64,000 nucleotides of DNA from NCBI GenBank assembly GCA_049999765.1, contig JBNGIQ010009122.1, positions 1 through 64,000 of the forward strand. Reading direction: 5' to 3'. Within the stretch, counting starts at the first letter, position 1; each line of letters starts with the position of its first letter. This DNA is from Phaeoceros laevis. Taxonomy: Eukaryota > Anthocerotophyta > Anthocerotopsida > Notothyladales. The position numbers were made by a program, and so were the translations under genes. Below are positions 21,061 to 33,768 of this stretch, piece by piece. The notes below the pieces were generated by a model that saw only the letters and a program-made list of their open reading frames with translations, was not told the DNA's origin and did not search any database.

Positions 21061-21935
21061 GATTTGTTTCTCGTTCTGAGTGGTAAGGCATGAAACATAC
21101 GATACACTTTAGAATGTAAGCAGTCTGGTGCAGTTTAGGGTTCTTGGCTGGATCTCTCGTTGCAAGTGTCTAGGTGGAACTTTGGACGGGCCGGGTTTGT
21201 AGTCACTCTTCAGGGAAATCCACATACCCGCAGCCCCTATGGTCCTGCTTGTGGGATGGCATCAAGCAGTTGTCAAACACAACTTGCGCTTTGAAGCCGT
21301 ACAGAAGTCCAAGGTGTCTTCCTTTCAGAGGTGGTAGTTTCTGTTGTTCCTTGTCTGTCGCCCCTGGCCACTAGTGTGTAGTTTGGCAGATGTTTATGCT
21401 GGAAATGCGAACATCGTTACTTTGGGATTGCTCCGGCATAGAAACACCTGAACGCCTAGAGAACATGAGCCGTCCCCAGGATTCATGGTAAGGTGTTTTG
21501 AGTGCTGTGATTTCAACATATTCCTCGTTCTGAATGCTAAGGCATGAAGACACGTTAACACCCATAGAATATGAGCACTCAAATTGGGGGAGCATTTGGT
21601 GTAGTTTCATCTGAAAGTGCTGTGGACTTCACTGATAGTTGGCATTCTCGAGTTGTTGTGAATTTCTGAAGGAGCATTCTGTGCTATGATTACAACATAT
21701 TCCTCGTGCTGAATGCTAAGGCATGAAGACACGTTAACACCCATAGAATATGAGCACTCCCTTGGAGAGTATGTTGTGTAGCTTCATCTCAGACTGTTTG
21801 TGCGTTTGTACTCGTATTGCCCAGCTCGTGGTCAGTTTCTGAAGTGCTGTGCTATGATTTCAACATATTCCTCGTGCTGAAAGCTACGGCATGAAAGACA
21901 CTTTACACCCATAGAATATGAGCACGGACTTCGAA
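21061..21935 (+). repeat. Dispersed and tandem repeats downstream of prefoldin-2
   Basis: A unit with the words AACATATTCCTCGT, TGCTAAGGCATGAAGACACG and CCCATAGAATATGAGCAC occurs at about 21508, 21687 and 21857 (spacing about 170-180 bp). A diverged first copy lies near 21061-21130 (TTCTCGTTCTGAGTGGTAAGGCATGAA). The copies probably grew from the 3' region of prefoldin-2. No coding function is seen. Confidence 0.8.
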
Positions 21936-23427
21936 CATGTAGTGTGCTTCGGTTTTCTAGCTATGGGCGTGTAGAATGTGGTAGTCACGTCCTGACGTGT
22001 GTGGTGCTTGGGCTGTGGCAGGCGATGTCCACATGCTCCCGATTGAGGTAGTCGGTACAGGTAGACCTCTGTGACGCCGCTTCGTCCTTTGGCAGCCGAG
22101 GCCTGCGCCTGATCGTGAAGTCAGTTTTAGGGGTGGGTCTCCAAAGTGGTACCGCGCTCTGGATGACGAAGGGACTCGTGGGCAACATCCGCATTCCCAA
22201 GAGCCGGTACTTCGAGGCAAAATTACTCCTTAGGAACTGTTCCTCCACCATGGAGGACGTGCAGTTGAGACCATCGAACACATCCGAAGAGCAGGGACTA
22301 TCATCGTGGCGCGAGTCACATCCTTGCTGGATGAGGTGAGGAATGTATATATGCTGATGTCGGCCACTGTCAGCAGCAGTATCTACTACTGTAGCTGCAT
22401 CCGCTTCTCTCTTCCTGGCACCCTGACCTGCAAGATCTAGTCTTTGGATTGACATTGCCCTGGCAGAAGGATTCCTTTCTGGCTGCCTCTACCCACCCCA
22501 CGGGACTTCTGTGCTGTCCACTGGACGCTCACATTACTTTTATGTGTCTGGTACGTCTAATAGATGCTTGTGCATTCCACGTCGGCCCGACTCGCCGCTT
22601 ACATATGTTAACTTGTACCGGTTGAAATCCTCGCTTGGCCGCTTTGAAAACAAGTTCGATCCCTTTGGCGGGGATGTCTAAGAAGACGTGTGCCGAAGGA
22701 CGATACGTATGAGAGCGTGGGGACGCGAGGAAGACGACTGTGTGACACTCTCGTTTCCCATGATGCGCAATAAGCCAACAAGAGCTGTACGTCCCTGCAG
22801 CTACACTATTGGTACAGAAACGACGCACATCGACATGAGAGGAGAAGTGGGAATCCCACCCGGGAAGGGCAGGTGCAGGGCCGGCCGGCGTAACGTTACG
22901 CCGCGCGGTGCATTATTTCAAATATTCAAATAGAAGCGGGCGGCGGAACCCGCGACAGAGGGCCGGAAGAAGTTACTCGGTGCCTTTCCTTTCTGCCCTA
23001 ATTCGCCGAACCAGGCTCAAGAAACGCAAGCAGCAGGCAAGGCAAGCACCAAGCAGCTGACGAGGGTTTGCTCCACGAGGGTTTCTTCTGGGGCTGCCAC
23101 CCATGGATCTGGGCATGCCGTAAACCAAGCTTGCAAGAAGCATGAGACGTTGCCGTTGCATGCATGCCTCACGGCCGTTGATTCTTGGTGCGCCTGGCCA
23201 TTGCAGCACGATGTGGGGGCACCATGTGTGGCCATGCGGGCGGGGTGGTATCTGAGGCAGGGGGAGCAGGGTCCTGGCCACGGCTGGGCAGGGGGAGCCG
23301 CGAGCTCGGCGGGGCACATGTCATGGTGTGTGTGGGGGAAGATTAGGATGGTGTGGGAGGGGAGGCTCAGGGTTTGTGTGCTGCGTCGGGCCGGTGCCCA
23401 CAGGAGCATCCAGGGTGGGAGGTGGAG
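21936..23427. other. Intergenic region and 5' region of the PHD gene
   Basis: Open frames on both strands at 21957-22455 have no recognisable domain. The last 400 bp are GC-rich and probably contain the promoter and 5' untranslated region of the downstream gene. I see no clear TATA box. Confidence 0.4.
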
Positions 23428-26400
23428 ATGATGTTGCAGGGAGCAGCAGCAGCAGCAGGAGCAGACGGCTCGCACAAGCTGCGCATCAGGGTAGATTGCG
23501 AGCCGAACCAGGTGGGCCACCCGGACAACTTCTCCCAGCTCCTGGAGCTGGTGTCTCAGAAGGGCGCGGCCAGGGAGAACGATGAGGCGGGCCTGGGAGG
23601 GAGCTTCGCGTCGCCGGTGGAGGTGGCCATTGGCAAGTCTTTCGGCACAGTCGACGGCAAGCGGAGGAACCGCGGGAAGAAGACACAGGTCAGGGCTACC
23701 AGGGATGGAGTGGCCGGGGGGCACAAGCGGAGCTTCGGGGACAAGGAGACTGCAGCCTCGGAGCCCAGCATCCGCACCTACTGGCTGCAGATGGAGGACT
23801 ATTTCCGGCAGGTCGCGCAGCAGGATGTGAGGCTGCTCCGGCCGTTGACGAATCTCATTCTGACGCCCGAAGGTGATGTTTCTGACCCGTCCCTTGCCAT
23901 TCCGCCCCTGGGAGGCCATTACCTGGAAACCTGGGCCAAGGAGGACGGTGCGGAGGCAGACAGGACGGCGGAGGCGCTGGTTCACCAGTCCGTTACTCGG
24001 GTGAAGAGGAAGATTCTTGCCGCCAGCCCCGTGAGCAAGAAGAGGAAGATCCCGGTCTCGGCTGATGCAAAGGTGATCACGACAGTGGTGTCCCCCCCGG
24101 AAAATGACGATGAAGAGCTGTGTCATGTTTGCAATGGCGGTGATAGTGATCACTGGAACGAAATACTATTCTGTGATTCCTGTGATGTCGCCGTGCATCA
24201 AGACTGTTATGGTGTCCGCGAGGTTCCGGAAGGCGAGTGGATCTGCACATGGTGTAGTCACCGATCTAAGCATCCTCGTAGAGCCGCGCCACTTCTCAGA
24301 AAATTTTCTGCGTCAGAAGGTCCACATGCTGACCTTGCTAGTGTCCAATGTGGTCCTCCGGATTGCGTTCTTTGTCCTGTAAGGGGGGGTGCGCTCAAGC
24401 CAGTCGCCGAAGGAGACTCTAATGGCAGCATCAGAGCTTCTGCCAAGCTCAGGTTCGCGCACTTGTTTTGCTGTCAGTGGGTGCCGGAGACATATATTCA
24501 CAGCATGGAAGCAATGGAGCCCATAAAGAATGTCGAAGGAGTCAGAGAAGAGCGGTGGAAGCTGCTCTGCGCTGTATGCAAAGAGAAGCATGGGGCCTGT
24601 ATCCAATGCAGCCATGGTAAAAATCCTTGTGGGTGCAATGATTTTTACGGGCAGCAGTCGAAAACTCATGCTAGGCATTTTCAGTGTCTAATTCAGATTG
24701 TCCAAGCTGCTTGTAGCTGTAACTTTTTATTATGTGATTACAATTCGTACCATTTGTTCCGTACTCCCTTGGGTCTGGAATGTTTGAATCCGTTTCATTC
24801 GTTATAATGCCGAGTTCTGCTAGTCTTTGCATGTATGTGTTATTCTCAAGCGTACTAGCTGTTTGGTGGTGCATGGAAATGTGTTGCGAGCCTTTACAGG
24901 CTGGATTCATGTCATGCAAATTGCATTGTCCGAGCTGTGGATTTGCACAGACAAGCAAATCACCATGCTATGTTTTGATGTTCCAGTATAATGTGTTCAG
25001 TATGCACAGTATGCATGTTAAAGGCCTTGAGCTCTAGGTCCTTTTTAGTCTTGACCTTGCTGTTATCATGGTTGGATGTGAATTGGGAACGGTTGCTGAA
25101 AGTCGTCAAGCTATGTTAGCTCTAAGCATTAGGCGTCTGCCTGATTTATTGGTTTTGTCTCGTAAACTCCCTAGCTAGCCAGAGCGTTCTAAGCCTCCCA
25201 GGTGGATGATTTGGTGATACAGCATTTGCTTGATGTCACCAATCGCCAGGAGGGGATTGGGACGTGCTGGCTTTCTGTTGATAGTAACTTCCACTCTGCG
25301 ACTGGTCTAGCCAAAGCATCAGAGACAATCTGATCTAATCTGTTTGCAATTGCTGTGCCAGGTATGTGTGCAACTGCTTTTCACCCCCTGTGTGCAAGAG
25401 AAGCTAAGCTTCGCATGGAAGTATCTAGTAGAGAAGACAGTGAGGATGTAAGTACTGCTGTAGATAACATCAATTTGGTCAATGGCTGGACATCGTCTGG
25501 TCCTTGGTGTAGGTGGCCTCTAGTAAGCATGTAGAACACTTTGGGATGGGCAGGTTAGGTACAGCATCCGTTCCTTGAGGTGTGCAAATATGGATTCTGC
25601 CGCTCCTTTCGTTCAATTACACTAATTTGCTCTAATTTCATGCTGTTGACATGCTTGCCCTTTAAAGCTCACCTGCTGACATGTGTCATACTGGCAGGTG
25701 GACCTACGAGCTTATTGCCAAAAGCATTCTTCCACAAGAGGTGGAAAATCTATTGGTTCAGGGACTGAAAACTGTGAATTTGGGGAAGTATTTGTTGAAA
25801 ACCAGAGTCTAGATATGAACAATGCTCTACGCGAGAGTGGAAAAGCAGTAGATGGGCATGTTAGCACTGCAGACGAGTTTAGAGAACTGAAGAGTGAAGG
25901 ACGGTTACTGCCTTCTGAGCAGCAAGAATGTGGTGCACGTACTGCTGGTAAGAGCATTGCCAAGCTCCTCGAAGGGAAGGATTGGAACAGTGTTTCTCAT
26001 CCAGTTCCCGATACTGTAGGTGTCCAGCAGGAGACATGCAATCATGATGAGGGCACTCACATCCAGGTACCTGGGCAAGTGTTGGAGGGTGGAGGCCAGC
26101 AAAGCTCGAAGAGCTCACTCATGGATAAGACAATCAGTGTAGTGAAGGGGAAGAATGGACTACAACAAGGTTCTTTGAGTCACACTGGGTCATGTAAAAC
26201 GGTGGCTTCTGAAGATCACACCGATGTTATTGTGCTTGATAGTCCTGACAGGGATAAAGAATCTTGCATGGAAAACATATCTGCAACCAAAGGCTCATGT
26301 GATAACTTGCCTGGGAAGTGTGCAATCAAATCTAGGGATGAAGCAACAGCTGTAGGAAGCATAGCTGTTGAATCAGATACAGCTGAACTTGATGTGTCCC

Positions 26401-29400
26401 TCAATGAGGAACGCAGGGAGAGAGGATTACGTGGAGATGCTAGCACAAGTCAGGCTGGTTCGGATTTAGCTGCCCCCAGCTCAAGAGACTCAACGTCGAT
26501 TCATGCTTCTGAGGAGGTTGGTATCTTTCTTGTTTCTGGAGTCGTCGGTGCAGTTGATGAACGGGTTTGATGCCGTAGCTCATTTGGTGCAACGTTTCTG
26601 CCTGGTAACTGTTTTGCTCAAGCTTTTTCTATCCTTCTGTGTTTTTGAAAGTCGGGAGTTTGAGCTCTTTTTTTTTTCTTCAGGAGAAAAAGGAATCACT
26701 TAGTGAAACTCAAGGGGCCTATCGTCACCTGGCAGGGACTTTAGAGGAAGGAAGGGCCCTACCTTCTGAACCCATGGTGCCACGAAGATTGCTAGGCAGC
26801 GGTGATATAGTTTGCGAAGAACAAAGCATGCCGCAAACTGGGTCTAAGCTGGAGCACATGTCTACTGATCTTAGAGATTTAGGTGAATCATGTGCAGGGA
26901 CGGATTTAGGTCCAAATGCAGACTCATCTTGTGATGTTCTCACACCAGAGAAGTTGCCACTGGAAGGTCTAGTGCCCATTGAGACTAGAATCTCATTCAT
27001 CGATACTAGTGGCAAAGACGATGACTCTCCTGACATGCAGCATCCAAAAAGCAAGTCCGCAGCTCCAATCCCAGAGGCTGAGATGGATATGCATCTTGTT
27101 TCTCTTAAGACAGGACGTCACCCAGAAAGTACTAACCAAGAAATTGGCATCATCTCTGTTGATGGTGTGACTCTTCATACATCTCAAAACTCTGTGAAGG
27201 GTCCACACCTTGAGAAGAGTCGCCCTCAAAGTTCCCAGCCTCGCCTTAGGATAAAAATTGGAGGTGACTCTGCATCCCGCTCCTTGAACAGTCTCCATGA
27301 GCCGGGATCTAAAGCTTTCTCAGAGGAAGATAAGGCAGTAGATGTGCCCATCCAGAATCTTCACCCAGTCTCCAAACCCACACTTCATTCTCAGTAAGTG
27401 CTTGCTAGCTTGTGACATCTGCATTCTTGCTGTGCTCGAACTCGTGGTACATGTTTACAGGTCCCACTTTTAAGGTAATGGCCTAAATTGTGAAATGCTT
27501 GAGCAGGTGGCGAGAAGAGGTGTGCTGTCCTCCTCATCCTTTTGTTCTCAGGAAGCTCAAGAATCTGCCAGGAAACTTCGAGATCGGAAGGAATGCTGAG
27601 AACAAAAAGGTAGTCTCTGAAACTGAGGCCTCAGCAAAGGATGTGGTGCAGCTGAAGACAGCCCCCTCAATTGATCAGGCGTCTCAACCGGGTCTGCCCC
27701 AACAAAGTGATTCAAATTTTGTAGCTTCTGCACAGTCGTGCAGTGTGCCCGAAAACAACGGATTACAGTCAGCAGAGGGCCACGTCTGTGGTGACGAGTC
27801 GAAGCCAGGAAATGGTCTAATTTTGGTCCAGACTCAGGCTAGTGACGGTGACTTGGACTCACTAGATGCTCAGTGGAAGCAGTTGAATGAAGCCAAACGC
27901 TTGGGTCTTTTTGACTTAGCCCCAGAAGATGAAATCGTGGGGGAAATTCTTATCCTGCAAGACAAGCTTATTGACTGTACTCAGGCTAATACCATTAACT
28001 GCGGTATGTTATCAATGGAGGTCTCTCATTTGTGTTGGTTTCAATTTTTGTAAATGTATATGTCACATAGCAATTTGTCCGTGTGTATGTACTGTCCTGT
28101 AGCACTGCTGACTCCAACTTGAGGCTTTTCAGATACGCTTATCAGAAAACTATTGTCTCTTCTCCCGGAGGAGCGAGAGATTGAACAGAAAAATGTACAG
28201 GATCTCATCATAGTTAGGCAGTTTCAAGTGTTGGCCAAGGAGGCCAAAAAACAAGGCAGGAAAGAGAAGCGAGACAAGGAAGCACAAGCAATTTTGGCCG
28301 CAGCAACAGCTGCTGCTGCTGCGTCTCCTCGGATTAGTTACATGCGGAGAGATAATTCAGGAGGACTCTTGCGTGACGATTTCTTGTCTCAGACTCCAGA
28401 TGCCAGCATGGAGTCTGGAGGCAGTCAAGGCTTCACGCCCCCTACTTTGGTTGGTTCAGCTCCTCCTATTCTTAGGAACTTAAAGCCCCCTGTGCCCAAG
28501 CCTCCAAAGCTGGTGCTTACTGCTGGACGTCCACCAGGCTCCCGCACAGGGGCACATGCGAAGGGTACTATGTCAAAGGTCTCAGTTGCAAAAGCTACCT
28601 CTGCAAAGTCAGGATACTACTTGGATGAGGCCCCTTTGTGCAGTATTTGTGGTGGTGGAGAATCATTGCGACCAAACAAGATTGTGTGCTGTGATCGTTG
28701 CAAGGTCTGTGTGGCAGTTCTAAATAAATCTTTGGTAAAACGACATAAGCTCATGGTTGCCCTGTGGAGGATTTTGGCATTGACTGACCTGTTCTCCTAA
28801 ATACAGGTTGCTGTACATCAGGAGTGTTATGGTGTGGGGAGGGTCCCTCTTGGGGCATGGCACTGTCAGCCTTGTGCTGATATGCAACGCCTTCATCAGA
28901 ACCTGAAACCACCTGAAGTCGATGCCACTGGAAGACTTGGTCCAGGTGTTCAATGTGCAATATGTCCAGGCCGAATTGGAGCTTTCAAACGCACAAGTGA
29001 TGGTCGTTGGGCACATGTGTTTTGTGCTCAGGTAGTTACATCTTATGGGGTGGTACTGTGTTGTAAATTCACTAGCGTGAACGTCTATTTGTTTAGAATA
29101 ACACGCTCTAACAACATGGTGTTGCTGTAGTGGTTGCCAGAGACTGCAGCTGGGAAGGATCAAACAGCTACTATTGAAGGCTTGGTAGGTTTTGTTCTCC
29201 CAGTTTGGTTGATAGTATTATGTTCAGTCTAGGACTCCTACTTCACAATGTGTGTTATGAAAGAATCATGTTCCGACCTGATTTAATATCTTCATCTTGT
29301 TTGTAAAATGAATACTAGATTGTGTCTCAGATTATGACCTAGGTGTCCGTGGATTGCATGGGTATATGTGTGCTGCTGAAAATTTGAAGACCTATCTGGA

Positions 29401-31279
29401 TTTGATGCAGGAAACTGTGTTACTTGATCGATTTGCCTTGCTATGTAGCATTTGCCGCCGTCAAAAGGGTGCTTGCCTGACGGTATGTATTTGTTTGCGG
29501 GCATGCGAGGTCAACTTGAATTTAACGGTGGAAAATGGGAGTCTCCAGCAGGGGCTGGCCTTTTCCTCCAGCTCCAGGACCTTGTATTGTGATTTTGCAC
29601 CTAGCCAAGATAAATAGAGATTGTATTAGCAAGGGGAAAAGCATGTGTGGCTTTAGGATTAGGAAAAATTGTTGGCTCAGGATGCAGCAAGAAATCTGTT
29701 ATGATGTACCAGTAGTGTCTTAGTGTGGTAGGATGTGCTGAAGTTTTGTTGCTAGGTGTTGCATGGACTGAGCTGATGGTCATATGTCTGAAGACTGACT
29801 CTGATGTCCCAATCTGGTTGTGCTGAACAGAAGTGGTGTTGGATTGTATTGTGTATGTCAAACTCATCTGCAGTGTAACTTTGGGCATTGTCATGGTGCT
29901 TTCCACCCATCCTGTGCCCGGGATTATGGATTGTACATGAATGTTAAGTATAGCTCTGGTGGCCGAGTACAATACAGGGCTTACTGCGAACGGCACAGTC
30001 CCCAGCAGAGAGCCAAGGTAGAAAGACAGGTTTCTTGGCAGAATTCTGACGAATATAACCAACCATAAATGATAACGCATCATCCCTCGGTCCTTTGCTC
30101 TGTGTCTTCATTATGGTTGGTGTGAGAAAGCTTACTTGCACCCTTGAGGATTCTGCTCCTGATTGGGTTGATGTATGTCCATGCTTGAAACAGGCTGAAT
30201 CTAAGCAAAGGGGAGGCTCTGATGAGATGCAAGTGTTGAAACAGCTACGAGTAAGTTTCATCTTTCATGTCTGGTTTCTCATTCTGGTTTCTGAAAACAT
30301 GTTAAAAATGGAATTTTGTGCAAGGTCAGGCTGTCAATAGCCTAGTGCCTGCTCCTTGAGTATGCTACATTGCAAGAGTGTTTAGTCTCTGATGTATCTT
30401 GAGACGCTCGCCATTTGTGAACTGTAGGCGGAGTTTGAAAGAGTTCGCTTACTATGTGAGCGAATTGTCCGCCGAGAAAAAATCAAGGTAATTTTCTTAT
30501 CCTGCTGGGTTGTTTGGAAGCCATCATTCTATCACGGAATTGAAGTCCTCAAATAAGTTTCGTTTATGCAGAGGGAACTACTTCACAACATGAAGGACAT
30601 TGGCATTAGTCAACTGCGTGTTGCCACCATTGCCCACAACCTACAAAATCCTTATGATCAACATGTCGACGGATACTCATTGACCCAGGGTCCGTCTGGC
30701 AGTGCAAGAGGCTCGGATGATATGTTTTGGGCGGGTAAGACGAGTGTCTTGAGTTCCTTATGGAAGTTGTCCGTGGTTTTCAACATGCCTTCTGCACACC
30801 TAACTGCATGTGTGAAGAACATGAGTTTAGTGACAGCACAGGTGGCTAACCACTAGTGCTCGTTTTATACTACCGCAGAGGCGTCCCTACCCATGCAGAG
30901 GGTAAGCTCTGACAAACCAGCTCAGGGCGGCATCGGGCAATCCCAGCCGGACGAGCGTAAAAAGCACAAACGACAACGAAGGGTAAGTTTCATGCACATT
31001 CTGATGGCGCCATGCGGTGTATTATATAGCATTGGTAAAAGTTCTGCAGCCTTGCGTCAGAAATGGGCTGGTGTGAGCTTACCCTGCAAGCCTAAAAAAT
31101 GGTTTTCTATTGTGTTTTGCTTTCAGCAGGCGGAACCACTGCACAGTGAAAAGCTGATGACCCCGGTAGAGGCATCAATGCAGAACTTGAGGCTACCCAA
31201 AGGCTACGCATATGTTCCTGTAGATACCGTCCCTGTTCCCCATCAAAACTCGACAGATAAACAGCACCCGCCAGCTTGA
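23428..31279 (+). CDS. Double PHD-ePHD finger chromatin protein
   Basis: Fifteen exons: 23428-24616, 25362-25447, 25698-26516, 26684-27393, 27507-28003, 28133-28704, 28807-29031, 29131-29184, 29411-29482, 29874-30017, 30194-30250, 30428-30487, 30572-30734, 30879-30982 and 31130-31279. Total 4902 bases, about 1633 residues. The first PHD (about 231-278: [30 protein letters not shown]) and an extended PHD end in exon 3 ([25 protein letters not shown]). A long low-complexity acidic region follows, then a basic helical stretch (about 1115-1165). The second PHD is at about 1269-1315 ([20 protein letters not shown]) with a second extended PHD to about 1455. The C-terminus carries [17 protein letters not shown]. 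The layout resembles the plant PHD family protein AT1G77800 and, in its fingers, animal BRPF/JADE proteins, which read histone H3 tails. The role here is inferred. The last acceptor is a CAGCAG, so one Gln is optional. Confidence 0.9.
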
Positions 31280-32181
31280 GCCAATCGAAAACCTGGAGTG
31301 CACCTACTTTCCGGCGGAAGCATATAGGACTTGTAAAAATGATTTTTTATTGTAACATTTTGTCGGACACCATTGAGATCAGCAGACCAATAAAAGGCGG
31401 CACCTCCGAATGACCATTCAGTGCTGCCATACAGTCATTGCCCTTGTGTACTGTAATCGTTGTCCGCAACGGTTTAACTAACCGCTAATCATCACAGATG
31501 AGCAATAATTGATTGCGGTGTAAAACCGAGCCTCAGTGGTAGGACGCCTTGCCGTCACATGCGGCACCCCAGCATCGCAGCCTGCACCTCATCAGCCGTT
31601 ACCACCTTGTTGAATCAAGTCCATACGTACAGTTCACCCTCGGCCAGTTGCATGTGAAGTCCTGTCACAAGCCGTGGAGTATCCTAAAGATAGGCCGCCA
31701 CTACCTTGAGTGCGCAAGGATATGAAGTTTGCTCGCGGCTCTGACAACTTGTAGGAATCTTGACGTGCGGGCAACCAAAGGCGTTGTACCGCACCGGTCA
31801 GTAAAAAAGGAACTGTTGCTCTTGATACTGTGCACCGTGCACCCAGGTGGCTCACGGATTGTCCGATTTATTTGACGAGCGTGAATGTCTTTTTTGAGGG
31901 ACCACACGGCACCTCGCTGCTGGTGTGTCATATTCAGCTGATGTAAGCTGGCAAACATGCCGTGATTGATTTGTTCGACCTTGTCTTGAAGATTCAAGGA
32001 TTCTACCCCACTTTAGGACTTTCTTTTAAAAAGGAGTCAAAACTCACACTTAGGATGATCCTTTTTCTAACATGTTGTAACATGGTTTGCGCCCCAAACC
32101 CAAAAGGCAGAACTTGCGGTATATCTTCCTTCATGAATGTTGCTTTGTTATGTGGTCTTGACTTTGGATGGTTATGACCAT
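31280..32181. other. 3' region and intergenic sequence
   Basis: AATAAAAGG at about 31391 is a plausible polyadenylation signal for the PHD gene. No gene is supported in the rest. A tRNA-like string near 31530-31590 was rejected. Confidence 0.45.
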
Positions 32182-32191
32182 NNNNNNNNNN
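32182..32191. other. Assembly gap (10 N) inside a false duplication
   Basis: Ten N are flanked on both sides by the same 47-bp sequence (starting GAATGTTGCTTTGTTATGTG and ending TTATGACCAT). Such identical ends suggest two contig ends that should have been overlapped. Confidence 0.9.
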
Positions 32192-32472
32192 GAATGTTGC
32201 TTTGTTATGTGGTCTTGACTTTGGATGGTTATGACCATATGATTATGTGAGCTGTGCAAGCAATTTCATACAATATAATACAATACCATGATCTATTGGG
32301 GGTGTTTATCCATTTGCACCCAGCTTCTAATTGCTTTCTTATGTGGCCTTGACTTTGGATGGTTATGACCATATGATTATGTGAGCTGTGCTAGCAAGTT
32401 AGTAGCAACTTCATATAATATAATAGAATACCATAATCTATTGGGGGTGTTTATTCATTTGCAGCCAGCTTG
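32192..32472 (+). repeat. Tandem duplication, unit about 135 bp
   Basis: Two copies of a unit beginning TTATGTGG(T/C)CTTGACTTTGG and ending ATTGGGGGTGTTTAT with a CATTTGCA(C/G)CCAGCTT tail lie at about 32206-32325 and 32338-32472. Small indels and substitutions separate them. Confidence 0.8.
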
Positions 32473-32566
32473 AAATGTGAAACGGACTAAACAAATCAGT
32501 GTGAAATGGGACTAAGGTTGTACGGCTGCAAGCATATGTATGTATGTATATAAATATATTGTTTTA

Positions 32567-33050
32567 TTTATGTCAAGTGTTGTCATTGTCTTCCATGAAG
32601 AAAAGCCAGAAGTGTGAATCTTACGTCCATTGTGTCTCCCTTATGTCAAGGCTAATGTATATTGTCTCTCTTATGTCAAGCACTATCCTTTTCTTCTGTG
32701 ACAAAAAGCCACGAATGTGAATCTTAGGTCCATTGTGTTTCTCTTATGTCAAGGACTATCATTTTCTGCCCTGAAGAAAAGCTAGAAGTGTGATTTTCAC
32801 GTCCACTATATGAAGTCTCTGAAGTGGTGTGACACCTCTTAAGCAGTTAACCCTTAGAGGACAGAGTAGGGAACATGCAGAGGACAATGTAGGAGAAGAA
32901 GAAGTTTATTTACGAGATTATGTGGTTCCAAGCATATATGATATAAGTATATCATCCCTCTTATGTCAAGGCTGCCATTCTCAGCCTCAAAGAAAAGCTA
33001 GAAGTGTAAACCTTACGTCCAGTGTGTTACATCTCTGAAAGGGTTAACTC
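32567..33050 (+). repeat. Irregular array of about 75-bp units
   Basis: At least four copies of a unit that starts TTATGTCAAG, passes through GAAAAGC(C/T)AGAAGTGTGA and ends near ACGTCCA(T/C/G)TGTGT. They lie near 32567, 32670, 32742 and 32960. Spacing is uneven and no coding frame is conserved. Confidence 0.7.
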
Positions 33051-33525
33051 TGAAAGAACATAAGTTTTAGTCCGATCTATATGTGCATATGACATTCATA
33101 TTGCATATGGCATTTAACAACTTAAATTTGTTGTCCATGACCCCACGCCATAACCTTTAAGTCTATGACTTATGCTCGTAAACATGCATATGTGGTTTCT
33201 GAAGACCTTAAAGATTTTTTTTTGTACAAAAGACCGTAATATTGATTGAACTAATTTATTAAGTTTGGTCCTATCTTTTTTGTCCGTTGGGTTGGGTAGT
33301 GAAAGGTTAACTGTATGAAATAAATATGATATGAATATGATATAAACGAAATATATACACAAGATTATGGAGCTAGAGTAGGATACATTAAATAAGCTAA
33401 CACATATGAAATCATGAAACTTACTCTAGTTCATGTAGCCTTGAGATATATAAAGAAGTAGAAGCCATGTCCTATCTACATGTAGAAACACATGATAACA
33501 TGAAACACGAATAGCACTCGTGGAT

Positions 33526-33708
33526 GTGCATGCACAACCACCATGTTATCTGACACTAGTAGTCTATTGAGTAATAAAACTTATAGAACCAGCATCCCCC
33601 AACTTTGGCTTGTGGCTAATGTGCATGCACAACCACCATGTCATCTGACACTAGTCTATTGATAAAACTTATAGAACCAGCATCCCCCAACTTTGGCTTG
33701 TGACTAAT
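33526..33708 (+). repeat. Tandem duplication, unit about 90 bp
   Basis: The copies 33526-33620 and 33621-33708 share GTGCATGCACAACCACCATG, CTTATAGAACCAGCATCCCC and CAACTTTGGCTTGTG. The second copy ends 60 bp before the CACTA-like element. Confidence 0.85.
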
Positions 33709-33768
33709 GTCTAGATTCATCTCAGGGACAGATGTGTTCCCCCTGATGAGTGTCAATAGTTGTGTCGA

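Noticed and set aside
23017-24153. Minus-strand frame of 378 residues opposite PHD-gene exon 1.
   Set aside because: It is a by-product of GC-rich coding sequence. The plus strand has clear PHD motifs and splicing, and the minus frame has none.
31525-31595. tRNA-like string (GCCTCAGTGGTAGGACGCC followed by CCGTCACATGCGG).
   Set aside because: The A-box-like part is present, but there is no good B box (GGTTCGANNCC), no matching acceptor stem and poor T-arm pairing. It is at most a decayed tRNA-derived fragment.
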